Part shown: one piece after another, positions 1-11,705 of the stretch
Numbering within the stretch: the first letter of the stretch is position 1
Layout: each line of letters begins with the position of its first letter
Source of the DNA: Phallus indusiatus
Taxonomy: Eukaryota; Basidiomycota; Agaricomycetes; Phallales; Phallaceae
Assembly: GCA_027605045.1 (NCBI GenBank)
Contig: JAQFWX010000005.1
Location: 1,488,001-1,552,000, forward strand
Length of the DNA stretch: 64,000 nt
Direction: 5' to 3'
Notes under the pieces: model-generated
The model's input: the letters and a program-made list of their open reading frames with translations, nothing else
The model's database searches: none
What the model was told of the DNA's origin: nothing
Made by a program: the position numbers and the translations under genes

Positions 1-2810
1 TGACCCAGATCGATATTGGAGGTTGAGATGGAGACGCTAGACACAATAATTAAAAAGAATCTTAATGGCCAGTATCGGTAAGAAACACACGGGGATATAC
101 GAAGTCAGAGGATTTCATCGAAGCATTTGCTTTTTTGAATATTTCGGGTATACTATTAATTTTGACAGATGCAGCCGGATCCGTGGGATGAATAACAGGA
201 TGACGTTTGGGGAGGGAAGAAGGAAGGTCATAGAAATAGTTTGATACATCAGATTCATCCGTTAGTTCTCCGAGGTATATCTAAAGGATTGATATCAGTC
301 TAAGGTCTGTTGCAAGAGAGATTACCAACCTTTTGCTGTAGATGCTGCTGCTGTTGACTCAGCTCAATTTGGAGAGCGTTCATGAATTCCTGGGACAGAA
401 TGTAAGTGCAATTCCGAAACGTAGGAAGAGAGAAAAACTATTACTTCTGTCATTTTGATCGGTTTTCCATTTAGGAACGCTTGTCCAGTTGGCGCTGTTT
501 TGCTGTTTATTCCCAGTCGCCGCACGTACGAACGTGCCTTAGATATAACATCATTTAGGTCTTCATCATCGTTATTTAATCCCATAACTGTATCGAAATC
601 CAGTGGCGGCTCCTCTAATCCAGCTGTCAAAGTCTCATAGTTCGATCGCATAAGCTGATAATCAATGCCACGGCTCGGGGACATAGCAACCTATCACTAA
701 ATGAGGCAATTGACAAAGGAGATAAAGTAAACGAAATACCCTTCTGAGAAAATCCATTGTCCTCATTGCACCCAATTTATTAATGAGGTAATAGAACAGT
801 CTTGCCCCTTGAGTGGCTGGCAAAAGAGGAGGTCCGTAAATTCAGCTGGTTGTTTTAAAATGTAAAGCATGTCTACCTTCATCTGTTTCGGTCATAGGCA
901 CAAGACCAATTCTGATAGGGTAGCCTCGCTGGAGCAATCCCCCTATTGAGCCGGTGATCCAGAAAAGGCTTGAACGCTGAGATAAATCAAGTGTTAACAC
1001 TAGATTATACATGTTCCTTTTGATTGCGTATAATTGTCCAGGGTAGGTTGGACGGAGCATCTGCATTAAGGTCAGAAGGCTGTCGGAAAGTTCTACATTG
1101 AACGAACCTGATCTAAGAGCGGAGACCACGGGGCGTATCTATTCCAATCAATTTGGGTAACTCTTTGAGAGGAAAGGCTTATAGCTTACCGTGCATCTGT
1201 TTCTAAATTATTCCACCAAGCTATACCACCTCCTTCGCGGCGATCGCTGGAGTCATATATACCATCAAGGACAGGGTTCAGTTGGCTTGACACCAAGGAA
1301 TCGTGGGTTAATAGATCGATAGCTTGAGAGGATGTAAGCCCAAGTTCTGTGATATCCTGGATAACCTCTCGTTCTTTTCGGAGTAAACGTACGAGTCTGG
1401 AAGGTTGATTAGCTTGAAGTGTCAAACCATGGAAGGTCTTACCCAAAAATGTTGACATCATGCTGCTGTAGTATTACTCCATTTAACCATACGCTACTAA
1501 AGCTCGGCGGAACTTTGGCCCTGTTTTCTTCTAACTCTTGCGATACCTCAGGAGAAATGGTTACCTCCTGTCCGATAGTCGTTGCATATTTAGGAAAGTT
1601 TTGAGATAAATGGAGCAACGCTCGTAATGGTTGAGGGGCAGACATGATGAGGCTTGTGGCCTTGATACCAATATCTGAAATAAGTAGAAGTACAACAGTT
1701 CCTGTTCAAGTCTTGAACCAAAATTTACCAGCAATTTCTTCTTCTGTAAGAGCTCTGCTCAAATTCACATCTTCAGTCCGGTTGATAAGTGTCGAAATAT
1801 AATCTATGTCAATTATCTCTTCTGCTTCAGTTTCTCCATTGGACAACGCTACACCTGGAAATATACGTGAGCTACTTAATACCCAGACCGTACAATAATT
1901 TACCATCATTATTTCGGGATTGTCGGCGGTCGTCTAAAGCTAAATAATCCATCTTCTTCAAGTCCATAAAGACGCCATATCCAGATAAATAACTTGGACG
2001 GGATTCGCTCTGCGAAACTGGTACATGTCTAAAAACATATCTGGCTTTTGGTTGAGGCTCTTTGGCAAGAGCATAAACGTAATCGTGTAATTCTCGGAAG
2101 TTGGCTGAGGAGATAGAGCCATAGAGTATTAGAAGAGGTGCAGGGGTCTCAACATTTGGGTAGACGTGATCGAATGACAATAGTTGCGGATGCCTACGAA
2201 AACGACTATTAATATACCAATGATGGTGTAAGTGCCAAAACATACCCTGTTGATTGTAGATTGGTATTCAGGATACTACTTAAAGTACGAGCAGAGCAAA
2301 TTTTTGTATTATTCCAAAGAACCCATGAGCCTGTACACTCGCTAACGCTCTCGCCATTGGTCAAAGGCGTGTCTTCTAGTTTGTGGTCGCGATAATACTG
2401 GTAATAGGCCTCAATCCCCGGACTGGCTGTATGCAATGCGAGAGACATCTCGAGTGTATTTATGAAGCCAGGAGACGATAAGAAGTCATTCTCCTGCAGC
2501 AGACGCAACGAGGTGTCATATACTTGTTTCGCGTTTAGCGATTCGATGGACTGAGGGAAAGCGTCGGGCGATGTGAGAAGATCTAGTGCAGGGAAAAATA
2601 GTTCATTATCAAAAGATACGGTCTCTCTGTAATTCTGAAATGAGAAATATCCTCCATAAACATTTTACAAACTTAAGCTTACAGGATTTCTAACAGAAGA
2701 TTTGACGCTGGCCAGGAAGTACGTAGCTGCACCTTCACTGGGGGTGAGGCGAATCCTGAGCCTATTAGACATAACGGTAGAATAGTAAAAGATAAAAGTT
2801 TCTTCGACAT
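1..2810 (-). CDS. gpt1: UDP-glucose:glycoprotein glucosyltransferase, N-terminal part (truncated by window edge)
   Basis: UGGT is the ER-lumen folding sensor that adds glucose back to N-glycans of misfolded glycoproteins so that they re-enter the calnexin cycle. The start at 2810 gives MSKKLLSFTILPLCLIGSGFA, a clear signal peptide, followed by the family-typical mature start SPPVKVQLRTSWPASNLLLE. Further in, several spliced exons carry UGGT landmarks: YGVFMDLKKMDYLALDDR (about 1930-1990), GIAWWNNLETDAR (about 1190-1230) and LRPTYPGQLYAIKRN (about 1015-1065). These belong to the thioredoxin-like sensor domains. The catalytic GT24 domain would lie beyond position 1 and is not visible, so activity cannot be judged. 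At least six introns interrupt the visible part. The family is certain from colinear motifs; exact splice junctions are not. Confidence 0.93.
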
Positions 2811-3028
2811 TTGACGCGGTCCACCTTCACCGTGTTGGCGAGAAACTCGCAGCGAAAGGTGTTTGAGCTAATGGCTCTCTACTAAGCTTATGTCACGTCA
2901 CGTCTACGTGTCCAAACTTTGTCCAAAAGTTCAGATAAAATTTTTGTAAGTGTTTAGCATTCCCAGAATAACTATATCGAATACATATAATACACAAAAG
3001 CAATAGCGAATAGCAAAATCGAACCAGC
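2811..3028. promoter_or_regulatory. Upstream region of UGGT gene / 3' region of the RING ligase gene
   Basis: This 218 bp gap holds the UGGT promoter and the 3' end of the neighbouring minus-strand gene. It contains two ACGTCACG/TCACGTC-like steps near 2890-2905 resembling CRE/UPRE-type sequence, which would suit an ER chaperone gene, but this is only a visual resemblance. Confidence 0.4.
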
Positions 3029-4786
3029 TCAGCTTCGGAAAATCCGTAAAAGGCGTTGTTCGGTCACAATACGCGTTCTGCAAAGGGGGCACTCTCGAGA
3101 CGTTTTCATGACCAGTTCTGAGCAAGATTTACATAGCGCAAGGTGTCTGTGGAACGTTAGCACCCGAATAAAACAGTTAACTGAATTGAAACCAACCCGC
3201 AATCAATAATGGCCATATTAGCATGTTCATCTTGGCACACGACGCAGAGACCTTCATGAGAACTGGGTATATCCATCATATGCGACTTAGGTTGCTTGCT
3301 CGAGTTCACATTATCAGAGCTGCTTCCCTGCGCGGATTTTTCGTCCGCGTGGCTCGTTTCCCCTTCTGCTGTTGAAGCATGACTATGATCTTCTTCAGCT
3401 TCTTCAATATGGACCTGATCCATCCTTAAAATTTCTTCAAGCTCCTCCTCCTGCCGCCTGGCTTCTCTATCTCTCCTTTCATCTGTAACAAGTGCAATGA
3501 CCTTTCGCACAAGATCCTCTTTCTCCAGCACACCGGCCGGCATGTTGACTCTGTTATCGAAAAGGACAGCTTTTAATGTAGATATAGGGAGATGCCCAAT
3601 TTCACTTTCTTCCTTCTCGAGTAATTCGTTCAATGTTGGAACAGGGAGAGGAGGTCGAGGAATTGGAGCAGGAGCAGGAGCAGGAGTTGAAGGAGGTCCT
3701 GTCGAGGTAGCTGAGCGAGGTCTACTTGAAAAGAACATCTGCGGAGGTGGCCGCGAGTGAAAGTTTGTCTGAGACGCCGAAGTATGCACATGTCTTTCAG
3801 GACCGTAAGGACTACGATCATGTTGATAATTGAAATTCGTTGAATGATTAGGTTCATGATTATGATTATGAGTTCGATTTGAAAAGGTAGAATTAACTGG
3901 GAATTGATTTGGAGCCGGGCCTGGAGTGGAATTACGATTCTGTGTTGTAGAGGACGAGGATGTACTAGAGAATGATTGCCTAGCCTGATAGTTACTGTTT
4001 GGTTGTCGAGGTGTATAGGAGGGCTGAGGGCGGGGGTGAGGTTGAGGTTGAGATTGGGACTGTGATGGGACATTTGGATCACGTCTTGAAAAGAAAGTTC
4101 TTGTACGATAACGATCAGATAAGCCCCGAGGCACGGAATTACTCCTATAATAATTCTACGAGATGTAGTCAATACCGACAGAAAGACAAAGAACACCTAT
4201 TCTGGATATCTACCTCATGAACCGGAAATAGACAACCATCACTGTTCTGCCACATGCATAGATTAATAGACCCGCGTTTGGATGAGTAGTCGGATGATTA
4301 CCTTTGATCTCAGGATGGCTTCAACCAAATCGTCCTTTTCCACAGCAGTACCGGGAGCCCGAATGTTGTATGCTTTCATGTAAGCACGTAATTTGGATAT
4401 AGGCAGGGTTCTTAATTTGTTTTTACTGCTAGATGTGACTGGACTTGGATATTACTACCATGGCGCGAGATGTGAGAAGACAATACTCGCTCGATAACAT
4501 GTCCATGCAGTAAGCACAAACAGGTACTAGCTCATACCCCACATTTGGACCAGATCGTGGAAGTAATGCCTGAAAATCGGTGCATGAAGAGCAGTAAAGA
4601 TATCCTGCATGAGAATGTGAAACGTGGCAGCACACAATGATCGACAAATGAGCATCACGTACCACAATGATTGCATCTCTTTGTCCTGGTGAAGAAATGG
4701 AAGTCTTTATTACATCTCCTACAGTTGTCTTCGCTGACGTCTGGAATATCCGGAGGTCGCCCGCTCAAAAGTGGGAGGCCATCCAT
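3029..4786 (-). CDS. FYVE-like / SAP / RING-finger E3 ubiquitin ligase (RNF34/RFFL-like)
   Basis: Predicted membrane-associated E3 ligase of roughly 480 residues. The start at 4786 opens MDGLPLLSGRPPDIPDVSED. A FYVE-like zinc finger follows (about residues 21-78), with CRRCNKDFHFFTRTKRCNHC, a splice at HCG/YLYCSSC, and a final CAYC pair. Next comes a SAP-like helix pair (LPISKLRAYMKAYNIRAPG and VEKDDLVEAIL, about 4330-4420). A long Q/S/P/N-rich disordered segment (about 3650-4130) precedes a second SAP-like segment (HLPISTLKAVLFDNRVNMP, then EKEDLVRKVIALV). The C-terminal RING is split by an intron near 3160-3210 (GLCVVCQDEHANMAIIDCG, then LALCKSCSELV and CPLCRTRIV) and ends a few residues before the stop. 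FYVE-SAP-SAP-RING is the order in animal RNF34/RFFL. Substrates are unknown. Confidence 0.85.
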
Positions 4787-5103
4787 TGTGTGATTGAATG
4801 AGCGTGGACTGGCACCTGTTGCTCTTATACTGTTGTGCTTACATCAGCGGCATCTGGTCCAAAGGAAGATTTCATGTCGGACAGCCTCCTATTCTGGCTC
4901 AAGATCATCGATGGCATGACTCACAGCCCAGGCAACAAGCCTGTGAGTCGAAAGTACTACGTTAGCGGTCGGCCAAGGTTCACGAGATAATCCTCATTTG
5001 ATCCTCATCACAATCGTGAACCTATGTAGATTCAAAGTCCGACATCCACAAGCGCCGATACTCAAAAAAAACACAGCTTTGCTCGTCGAGCTCGTCGGGG
5101 AAT
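4787..5103. promoter_or_regulatory. Divergent promoter region, RING ligase (-) / NOP56 (+)
   Basis: This 317 bp intergenic stretch lies between two divergent starts. No clear TATA box or other element is seen. No ORF here looks coding. Confidence 0.5.
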
Positions 5104-7006
5104 ATGGCGACCCACGTACTTTTCGAGTCAGCATCGGGGTATGCTATATTCCAGGTTAAACAGATTGAAGATATTGGGCTGTTCACTGTCTCAGTCCAAT
5201 CGGCCATTGGAGAATTAGGCAAATTTGGCAAGGTGGTTCAGCTAATGAGCTTTTCGCCGTTCAAGAGTGCTGCACACGCTTTGGAGAATGCTAATGATAT
5301 CTCAGAAGGTCGGTTTTGATGCTATTGTGCTACTTCTTCAAGAAAAAGATAGAACGTTAAATGTCTTTCTCGAATAGGAGTTTTGCACGAGCACCTCAAA
5401 GCACTATTGGAACTCAATCTCACTAAATCTTCGGAAAAGACAAAAGGCGTCAAAGTCAAGCTAGGAGTATCGGATCCGACATTGGCAGCATCCATTAAAA
5501 ACGAGCTGGGCATTGATTGTGATGCGTCAGAAAAATCACAGGAAATCATTCGAGGTGTCCGGTTACACGCTGCAAAATTGCTGAAAGGTCTACAAGACGG
5601 CGACCTAACAAAAGCCCAGCTTGGTCTCGGTCATTCGTATTCGCGTTCCAAAGTCAAATTCAATGTCAACAGAATTGATAACATGATCATTCAGGCTATC
5701 GCCATGTTGGACCAACTGGACAAAGACGTCAACCTCTTCGCTATGCGTGTCAGGGAATGGTACGGTTACCATTTCCCGGAGCTTGTCAAGATAGTGCCAG
5801 ATAATTATGAATACGCGCGTGTTGCGAAGTTCATTGGAGATAAAAGCAAGCTGGACGAGAGCAAATTATCCGAACTAGAAGAGCTGCTAGATAACGATTC
5901 TACACGCGCACAGAACGTCTTAGATGCGGCTCGAGGTTCTATGGGTGCCGGACTGTCAGACATCGACATGCTCAACATCAACGCATTTGCGGCTCGTGTA
6001 GTGTCACTAGCAGAGTATCGGAAGTCGCTATCCAACTACCTGGCCGAAAAGATGAACTCGGTTGCTCCGAGTTTGACTGCCTTGTTAGGAGAACGTATCG
6101 GTGCTCGGTTGATCAGTCATGCTGGCAGCTTGACCAACTTGAGCAAGTATCCCGCTAGCACTGTCCAAATATTGGGAGCAGAAAAGGCGTTATTCAGGGC
6201 TCTTAAGACAAAGGGCAATACACCTAAAGTATGTGCTCAGTTTTTTTTTGGCCATATCGAAGCTTTTTTTGCTTATGCCGCCCATTTGCAGTATGGACTA
6301 TTGTACCATTCATCCTTTATTGGCCGAGCTGGTCCTAAATTCAAGGGACGGATATCCCGATATCTTGCTAACAAATGTTCGATTGCATCACGAATAGATT
6401 GCTATTCAGATAACCCAACCTCTAAATTCGGAGAAGCATTACGACAACAAGTGGAGGAACGTTTGAACTTTTTCGAGGTAAGGTCAATTCAAATAACCTA
6501 TAAATAATAGTAAACCCGGTTTGGTAGACTGGTCAAGCACCTACTAAGAATTCGGAAGCGATGCGGAAAGTATTGGAATCACTCTCGATCGATGACGACG
6601 AAGATGAAGATGAAGAACAAATGGATCAGGATGATATACCCTTGCCGTTAATTGAACCTACTCCGAAGAAAGGGAAGAAGAAACGAAAGAGTGATGCCAT
6701 GGAAGTAAGTCGCCAGGAACTGTATGTATCATTACAAAACACTCATTCTCGGGGTACACGTGTTTCTAGGTTGATTCTGATGAGGAAGAAGCGCCTAAAA
6801 AGAAACGGTCTAAAGAGGAGAAGAAGGCTGAAAAGAAAGAGAAAAAGAAGGAAAAAAAAGAGAAAAAGGAAAAAGAGCAAGAAAAACACGATGATGAGGA
6901 TAAGGTTTGTTTCCTAGATGACTATTATTCATGCTTCTCATTTCTTTAATAGGGTGAATCGAAAAAGTCCAAGGACAAAAGCGAAAAGAAGAAGAAGCAA
7001 AAATAA
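5104..7006 (+). CDS. NOP56: Nucleolar protein 56, box C/D snoRNP core subunit
   Basis: NOP56 (yeast Sik1) is a core protein of box C/D snoRNPs that guide 2'-O-methylation of rRNA in the nucleolus. The start at 5104 gives [20 protein letters not shown], the NOP5NT domain, and NANDISEG spliced to [18 protein letters not shown] and Nop domains follow, with [19 protein letters not shown] and the RNP-binding stretch [18 protein letters not shown] spliced to [19 protein letters not shown]. An intron near 6229-6291 separates these last two pieces. The C-terminus has an acidic run (DDDEDEDEE) and then a long Lys/Glu tail ending EKKKKQK, as in fungal Nop56. At least five introns are present. Intact and typical. 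Confidence 0.97.
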
Positions 7007-7608
7007 CGATTTAAAAATGCTATCTCTTTGCATATGCATGCTCATTGTCCATTTCATTTTTTTAATATAAACTATCTTCAGGTATTGAGGTATATCTATA
7101 CGATGAAATCATGGTGTTTTATATCATGTAATTTTCCATGTCAGCGCTATCTAATGTAAATTCACATGATATTTTCCCTTGGGGAGATAATTATCCGATC
7201 CTTGTTCACCGTCCGTCAAGGTTCCCCGGACCGATGCTGGGCTGCAAACTTTGGCATCTTTAAGACTTCGGGGTTGAATATGGATCCACCATCAACTCAT
7301 TCACAACTCGTATGAAATACGACAGACAGCATACAAGTGATGGTTTTGAGTTCAAGGCAAGCCTTGAAAAAATCGCGATGCCAGCTTCGGATATATGCCT
7401 TCATGGCTGAGAAGTATTAAAAGACATATAGGAAAGATATCAAAACTGTCATTATGGCAAAAAGTGAGCGCACAACACTGACAGATTGTCCGGAGTTTGA
7501 AATCTTGAGCATTGCACAAACCCTCCGATCTCGTTGGTGACTCAGAAAATCGCCAAGTTGTCTTGCCTCGACCTCGAAGATCCTAAGACGGACCCAATTT
7601 GACTCTGA
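7007..7608. other. Intergenic region between NOP56 and PITH-domain gene
   Basis: About 600 bp holding the NOP56 3' UTR and the PITH gene promoter. It is AT-rich for the first 150 bp. No convincing gene or repeat is seen. Confidence 0.5.
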
Positions 7609-8390
7609 ATGGATCCTGCCGAATCAGAAACTTCATTGCAGCAATCCATAGCAGCAGAAGCAGACGCGATCAGTCTTTACGGCATAATCGACAAAGCCAA
7701 GTTCGAACTTTCATCTAATCTTCAGAGTTTTCTCACCAAGTTGCTTTCACAGTGTATACGGATTAAACCTCGATATACCGGAACAAGCTCGTGATATCAT
7801 TAAGAGTTGGAATGAAAGAGAGGACGTCACTAAATTTGCAGATTCCGGTGTAGATGATCAAGTAACAACTTGTTTTTTATCTTGACTTTATTACGTTTGA
7901 CGGTACGGTTCTAAATTAGGTCATAATATACGTTCCTTTCTCTCAAAATGCCCGGGTCAGATCCATTATACTTAAACTTGGTCGAGGAGAGTTAACACCA
8001 ACGCGACTGAGGATTTATGCAAACCGGCCTAGTATTGTTGATTTTGGGGAAGCCGAATCTACTCAGCCCCAACTTGATATCCAGCTTTCTGAAGGTCAGG
8101 TCGAAGCAACGGAATACCCTTTGCGTGTGGCAGCATTTGCTAACGTCACAAGTCTATCTCTGTACTTTGTGAGTATCCACATTATGTCGACGTTCTCTTT
8201 CTAACTTGACTAGAGCGATGCTGTTGGGGCTGAACAGACTCGCTTGTTCTTTGTAGGTTTTAAAGGTGATATTACAAACCCTCGGAAGGATACGAGACAC
8301 AAGGTCGACTTGCCTGCAGCCAACGCAGCCGATGCACCACTAGTTGATAGGTTAAAAGATAAATTTGCATCTCACAATACAGTCCGTTAA
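7609..8390 (+). CDS. PITH domain-containing protein
   Basis: A protein of about 200 residues made almost entirely of one PITH domain (the C-terminal proteasome-interacting domain of thioredoxin-like Txnl1; stand-alone version in PITHD1). The start at 7609 gives MDPAESETSLQQSIAAEADA. Removing a 50-nt intron (about 7703-7752, donor GTTCGA, acceptor TTTCACAG) joins YGIIDKA to NVYGLNLDIPEQARDIIKSW, a good match to the family. Later exons carry VIIYVPFSQNARVRSIILK, TPTRLRIYANRPSIVDFG and the end RLFFVGFKGDITNPRK. The last residues are DRLKDKFASHNTVR. Proteasome association is inferred from the family, not visible here. Confidence 0.9.
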
Positions 8391-8963
8391 GCTTCAAATC
8401 GTACGATAACTTGATTCCGAGAAAATCGAAATTCCGTTTCAATGCCAAGGTTCCGATTTGAAGAACCTTCAGGTTCGGCCTTTATTGTAAATCAAGTGCA
8501 CAGCACGAGGACTCTCATTTCCACGCGAATCGGATATTTTTCGAAAATAGGGCCTTCTTGTATCACACATGCTTCCATGTCAGCCGGGTCATAAGGTTTT
8601 CTTTCAGGAACAATCATAAAGCCTGGACAGGCTGAATCGACTCATTAATACCAGGCAAACTGCATATTGTCTATCAGTGGAATAATACTTCGTGTCAAAT
8701 ATCGGAATACTTCCGTAGTGTGGCGACCGTCGTACTTTATGCTAGGAACCATCCATCCTGGAGGAGGAAGACAGTGTTAGAATAAACATATACCCGGGAA
8801 TGCCATTTTCCTGGAGCGGGTGTTGTGTTCGCCCGGCGTCTCTCGGAAATCGATGTATGTATGCCCTGTGATAATCCAATTCCGCCACTAGTTGGTCAGC
8901 GCCGATCGTTTGCTATGTATAAAGAAGAGGAGGAAAGATCAGCGGTTTCAATTCACAAACATC
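8391..8963. other. Intergenic region upstream of alcohol dehydrogenase
   Basis: About 570 bp, the promoter of the ADH gene and the 3' UTR of the PITH gene. Apart from the TATA box listed separately I see no gene or repeat. Confidence 0.5.
8918..8923 (+). promoter_or_regulatory. TATA box of alcohol dehydrogenase gene
   Basis: TATAAA lies 41 bp before the ATG at 8964, which has an A-rich fungal start context (ACAAACATC ATG). A consensus TATA box suits a strongly or conditionally expressed metabolic gene. Confidence 0.6.
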
Positions 8964-10529
8964 ATGTCCTTCGAAATTCCCCAAACTCAGACTGCGGCAG
9001 TAGTACCCAAACTTGGCGGAGACCTCGAAATCCGAAACGACCATCCTGTTATACAACCTTCTGAGCTGTTGCCGGAAGAATGTCTTATCAAGTTTGAATG
9101 CACTGGTGTCTGCCATACTGACCTTCACGCTAAAAAAGGAGACTGGCCTGTGCCGCCTAATTTACCATTGGTTGGTGGTCATGAAGGTGTCGGTCGTGTC
9201 GTCGCTATAGGTAAAGGCACGCAGCACGCCCACATCAAGATAGGTGATCGCGTTGGTATCAAATGGTTAGCTTATAGGTGCGCACGATTACCTGTCTGTA
9301 AAACGGAGTTAATTGATGAAAACTGTCATAAGCTGTCTAAGTTGCGAGTTTTGTCGCAAAGGCTTGGAACAGAGTAAGCGGCGAGGAGATAACAAAAGTT
9401 TGCTTTACTCACACCAATATACAGATTGCGTTGACATATTATTATCTGGGTATACTGTTGACGGTTGGTGTGTTTATTGGTAGTGCATTTCCCTGACTGG
9501 ACCTCCGAGCTGCAGGCACTTTTTGTCAGTATACGAAATCTTGGGTGAAACACGTAACACCTATACCGGACGAACTGGACAGTTTCGCTGCAGCTTCTAT
9601 ATTGTGTGCCGTACGTTTAGTACTTATCTTCGTATTTGAATTTAATATATAGTACTGCTGAAGGGCGTGACGGTTTATCGTGCTTTACGTGTTAGCAACA
9701 CACATTGCGGTGACTGGGTTGTCATCCCCGGAAGCGGAGGCGGACTCGGTCATCTTGGTAAGATTATGCTTCACACAATAAGATACCCACTTTGTTAACG
9801 AATAGTCAATAGCTGTACAATATGCAGTTCTTATGGGTTTACGTGTTTTAGCTATAGGTACGGCACGTGCACCCTTGGCTCAACTAACACGATTGATCTC
9901 TCGTCTCATTTGTAGATACCTCTGAAGAGAAAGAAAAGTTATCTTATCAGCTTGGCGCGGAAAAGTTCATTGACTTCAAGAAAACAAAAGACCTTGTCAA
10001 TGACATTATCGACGCTACGGATGGAAAAGGTCCGTTAGCGACTATTGTTACTGCAGCCAATGTTAGCAGCATGGTTCATTCAAACGCATTGAGATCGTAA
10101 ACCTCACTATTGTATAGCCGGAAGCTTATAACCAAGCCGTGGAATATCTGAGACCAGGAGGAACTCTTGTAGCAGTTGGATTACCAGGTCGCGCAACACT
10201 TTCAGCCAGTATCTTCTCTACCGTCTGTAAGGTACTTGTAGGACACACTTTTTCTCTCACCTTACCTAATAGTATCATTGAATTTTTAGAACATTAACAT
10301 CGTAGGCTCATACGTTGGGTATGTCCCTGCATCATCAATTCTCCGTCGCTTTCCTGACTATAACTTATCAAGGAACCGTCAAGATGCAATTGAAGCTCTT
10401 GCTTTGGCAGCTGAAGGGAAAGTGAAAGTTCATTATGCGAAAAAGTCGCTCTCAGAATTGGATCAGACGTTCCAAGCCTTGGAAGAAGGCAAAATCGCTG
10501 GTCGCGTCGTTTTGGATATTCCTCAATAA
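8964..10529 (+). CDS. adh1: Zinc-dependent alcohol dehydrogenase (ADH1 type)
   Basis: Cytosolic medium-chain NAD-dependent alcohol dehydrogenase of about 345 residues interconverting acetaldehyde and ethanol. The start at 8964 reads MSFEIPQTQTAAVVPKLGG. Catalytic zinc ligands appear in ECTGVCHTDLHAKKGDWP and GGHEGVGRVVAIG. The structural zinc loop CLSCEFCRKGLEQNC has the full C-x2-C-x2-C-x7-C spacing once the intron near 9374-9423 is removed. The Rossmann stretch is WVVIPGSGGGLGHL, with VQYA and GLRVLAIDTSEEK following. The end is SELDQTFQALEEGKIAGRVV then LDIPQ and stop. Several short introns interrupt the gene. All key residues are present; substrate preference cannot be read from sequence. 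Confidence 0.95.
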
Positions 10530-10769
10530 TGAATCATGTTTCCTCGCATTCTCCAACCCAGCTCAATTAAATTTTGTACAAAAATGTATTTAGGAATATA
10601 ACTTGCATCTAACCTTTTGTCTAGTTGAATTTACTGAAAATCTTTTTCTTATCAGCCCGGGCGGAGTCGGCCGATTGCTGCGTTCCTGCAGGTACGAAGT
10701 AAGATGATACCGGTTATTATGTAACGACGAGTTTTTGACGTTCCTTGAGCTTGAGCTTGAACTTCGACG

Positions 10770-11576
10770 ATGTCTCAGCAGCAGGCAATGGAAGGCTACC
10801 GTCATCCCCTGTAAGTTGTGTTCAAGTAAATCAATACGAAAAACCATTATTGATGAGAACTTCAAGTTCTTTGGTCTTCCTACTTCATATAGCCTTGGAG
10901 TCCCCTCTAGCTGTACAGGGACTTCTTGCTGGTAACATTGTCATATCTATGCCGAAAATTCTACAAGACTTTGACATTTCGTTTTCTCAGCTCATAGATT
11001 ACCGTTCCTTCAGATGAATAACACAACTCTTGTAATTCTCAGGGTATGTTTTCCAAGTCCTTCCCCCGGTGCTCGTTCGGTCTCGTGTACAATTGCTGAC
11101 GAGCATACTGTGCGTTTCAGATGTTCTCATCCTTGTCTGGAGCTTCTGCTTTAGGCGCGTTTCTCGTCTTCCCGTTACCTGGTATGTCTGCTATTTGAGC
11201 ATCGCCGCAACTCGCAATCTGCTACTTCTGCATCAGAATATCTGCCTGGGAAACGCGCCTTTGCAATTGTACTCATGCTGTATCATATGCTCGTAGCGGG
11301 TATTCTCTATCAGTCACCTAGGTTCATCCCATATAGTTTGGGTGCACTTGCTGAACAGTATGTTCATCTACTACCTCGTTCTGAGCCAAACTAATCTCGC
11401 TCATTTCAGGGCCAAACTCACACCGGAGTTGATCTGGAGCGCAGCACATGGTTTCATCGCGTAAGTTTTGATCTTTCTGGTTTGTACGGACGGTTTCTTA
11501 TGGCCCAATTAGGCTTATCTTTGGGTTGTGGTGGCAAAGCACGCTTGGGTCTGCTGCTCATGTAAAGAGAGATTGA
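10770..11576 (+). CDS. Small four-helix membrane protein, unknown function
   Basis: A spliced gene of about 155 codons that I do not recognise. The proposed start MSQQQAMEGYRHP splices (donor GTAAGT) to SSSLVFLLHIALESPLAVQG, then after an intron to LPFLQMNNTTLVILR, MFSSLSGASALGAFLVFPLP, KRAFAIVLMLYHMLVAGILY, PRFIPYSLGALAEQ, AKLTPELIWSAAHGFIA and LIFGLWWQSTLGSAAHVKRD. Each joint uses GT-AG borders and keeps frame, and four hydrophobic helices result. The many short exons that join cleanly are the best evidence that the gene is real. A membrane location is inferred; function is unknown. Confidence 0.7.
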
Positions 11577-11705
11577 ACACTCGTACATGTATTTTTCGCC
11601 TCAAGATCTAATTCTTGCGTGGGATGGAGGAAGACTAGTGTAGTATTGTCGTATCATGAGTTTGATATTCTATACTTTGTTTATAGTGTAAAGCATTTCT
11701 ATAAA

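Noticed and set aside
3497..4220. ORFs in other frames over the Q/P-rich linker of the RING ligase
   Set aside because: They are shadows of repeat-rich coding sequence, with no domains.
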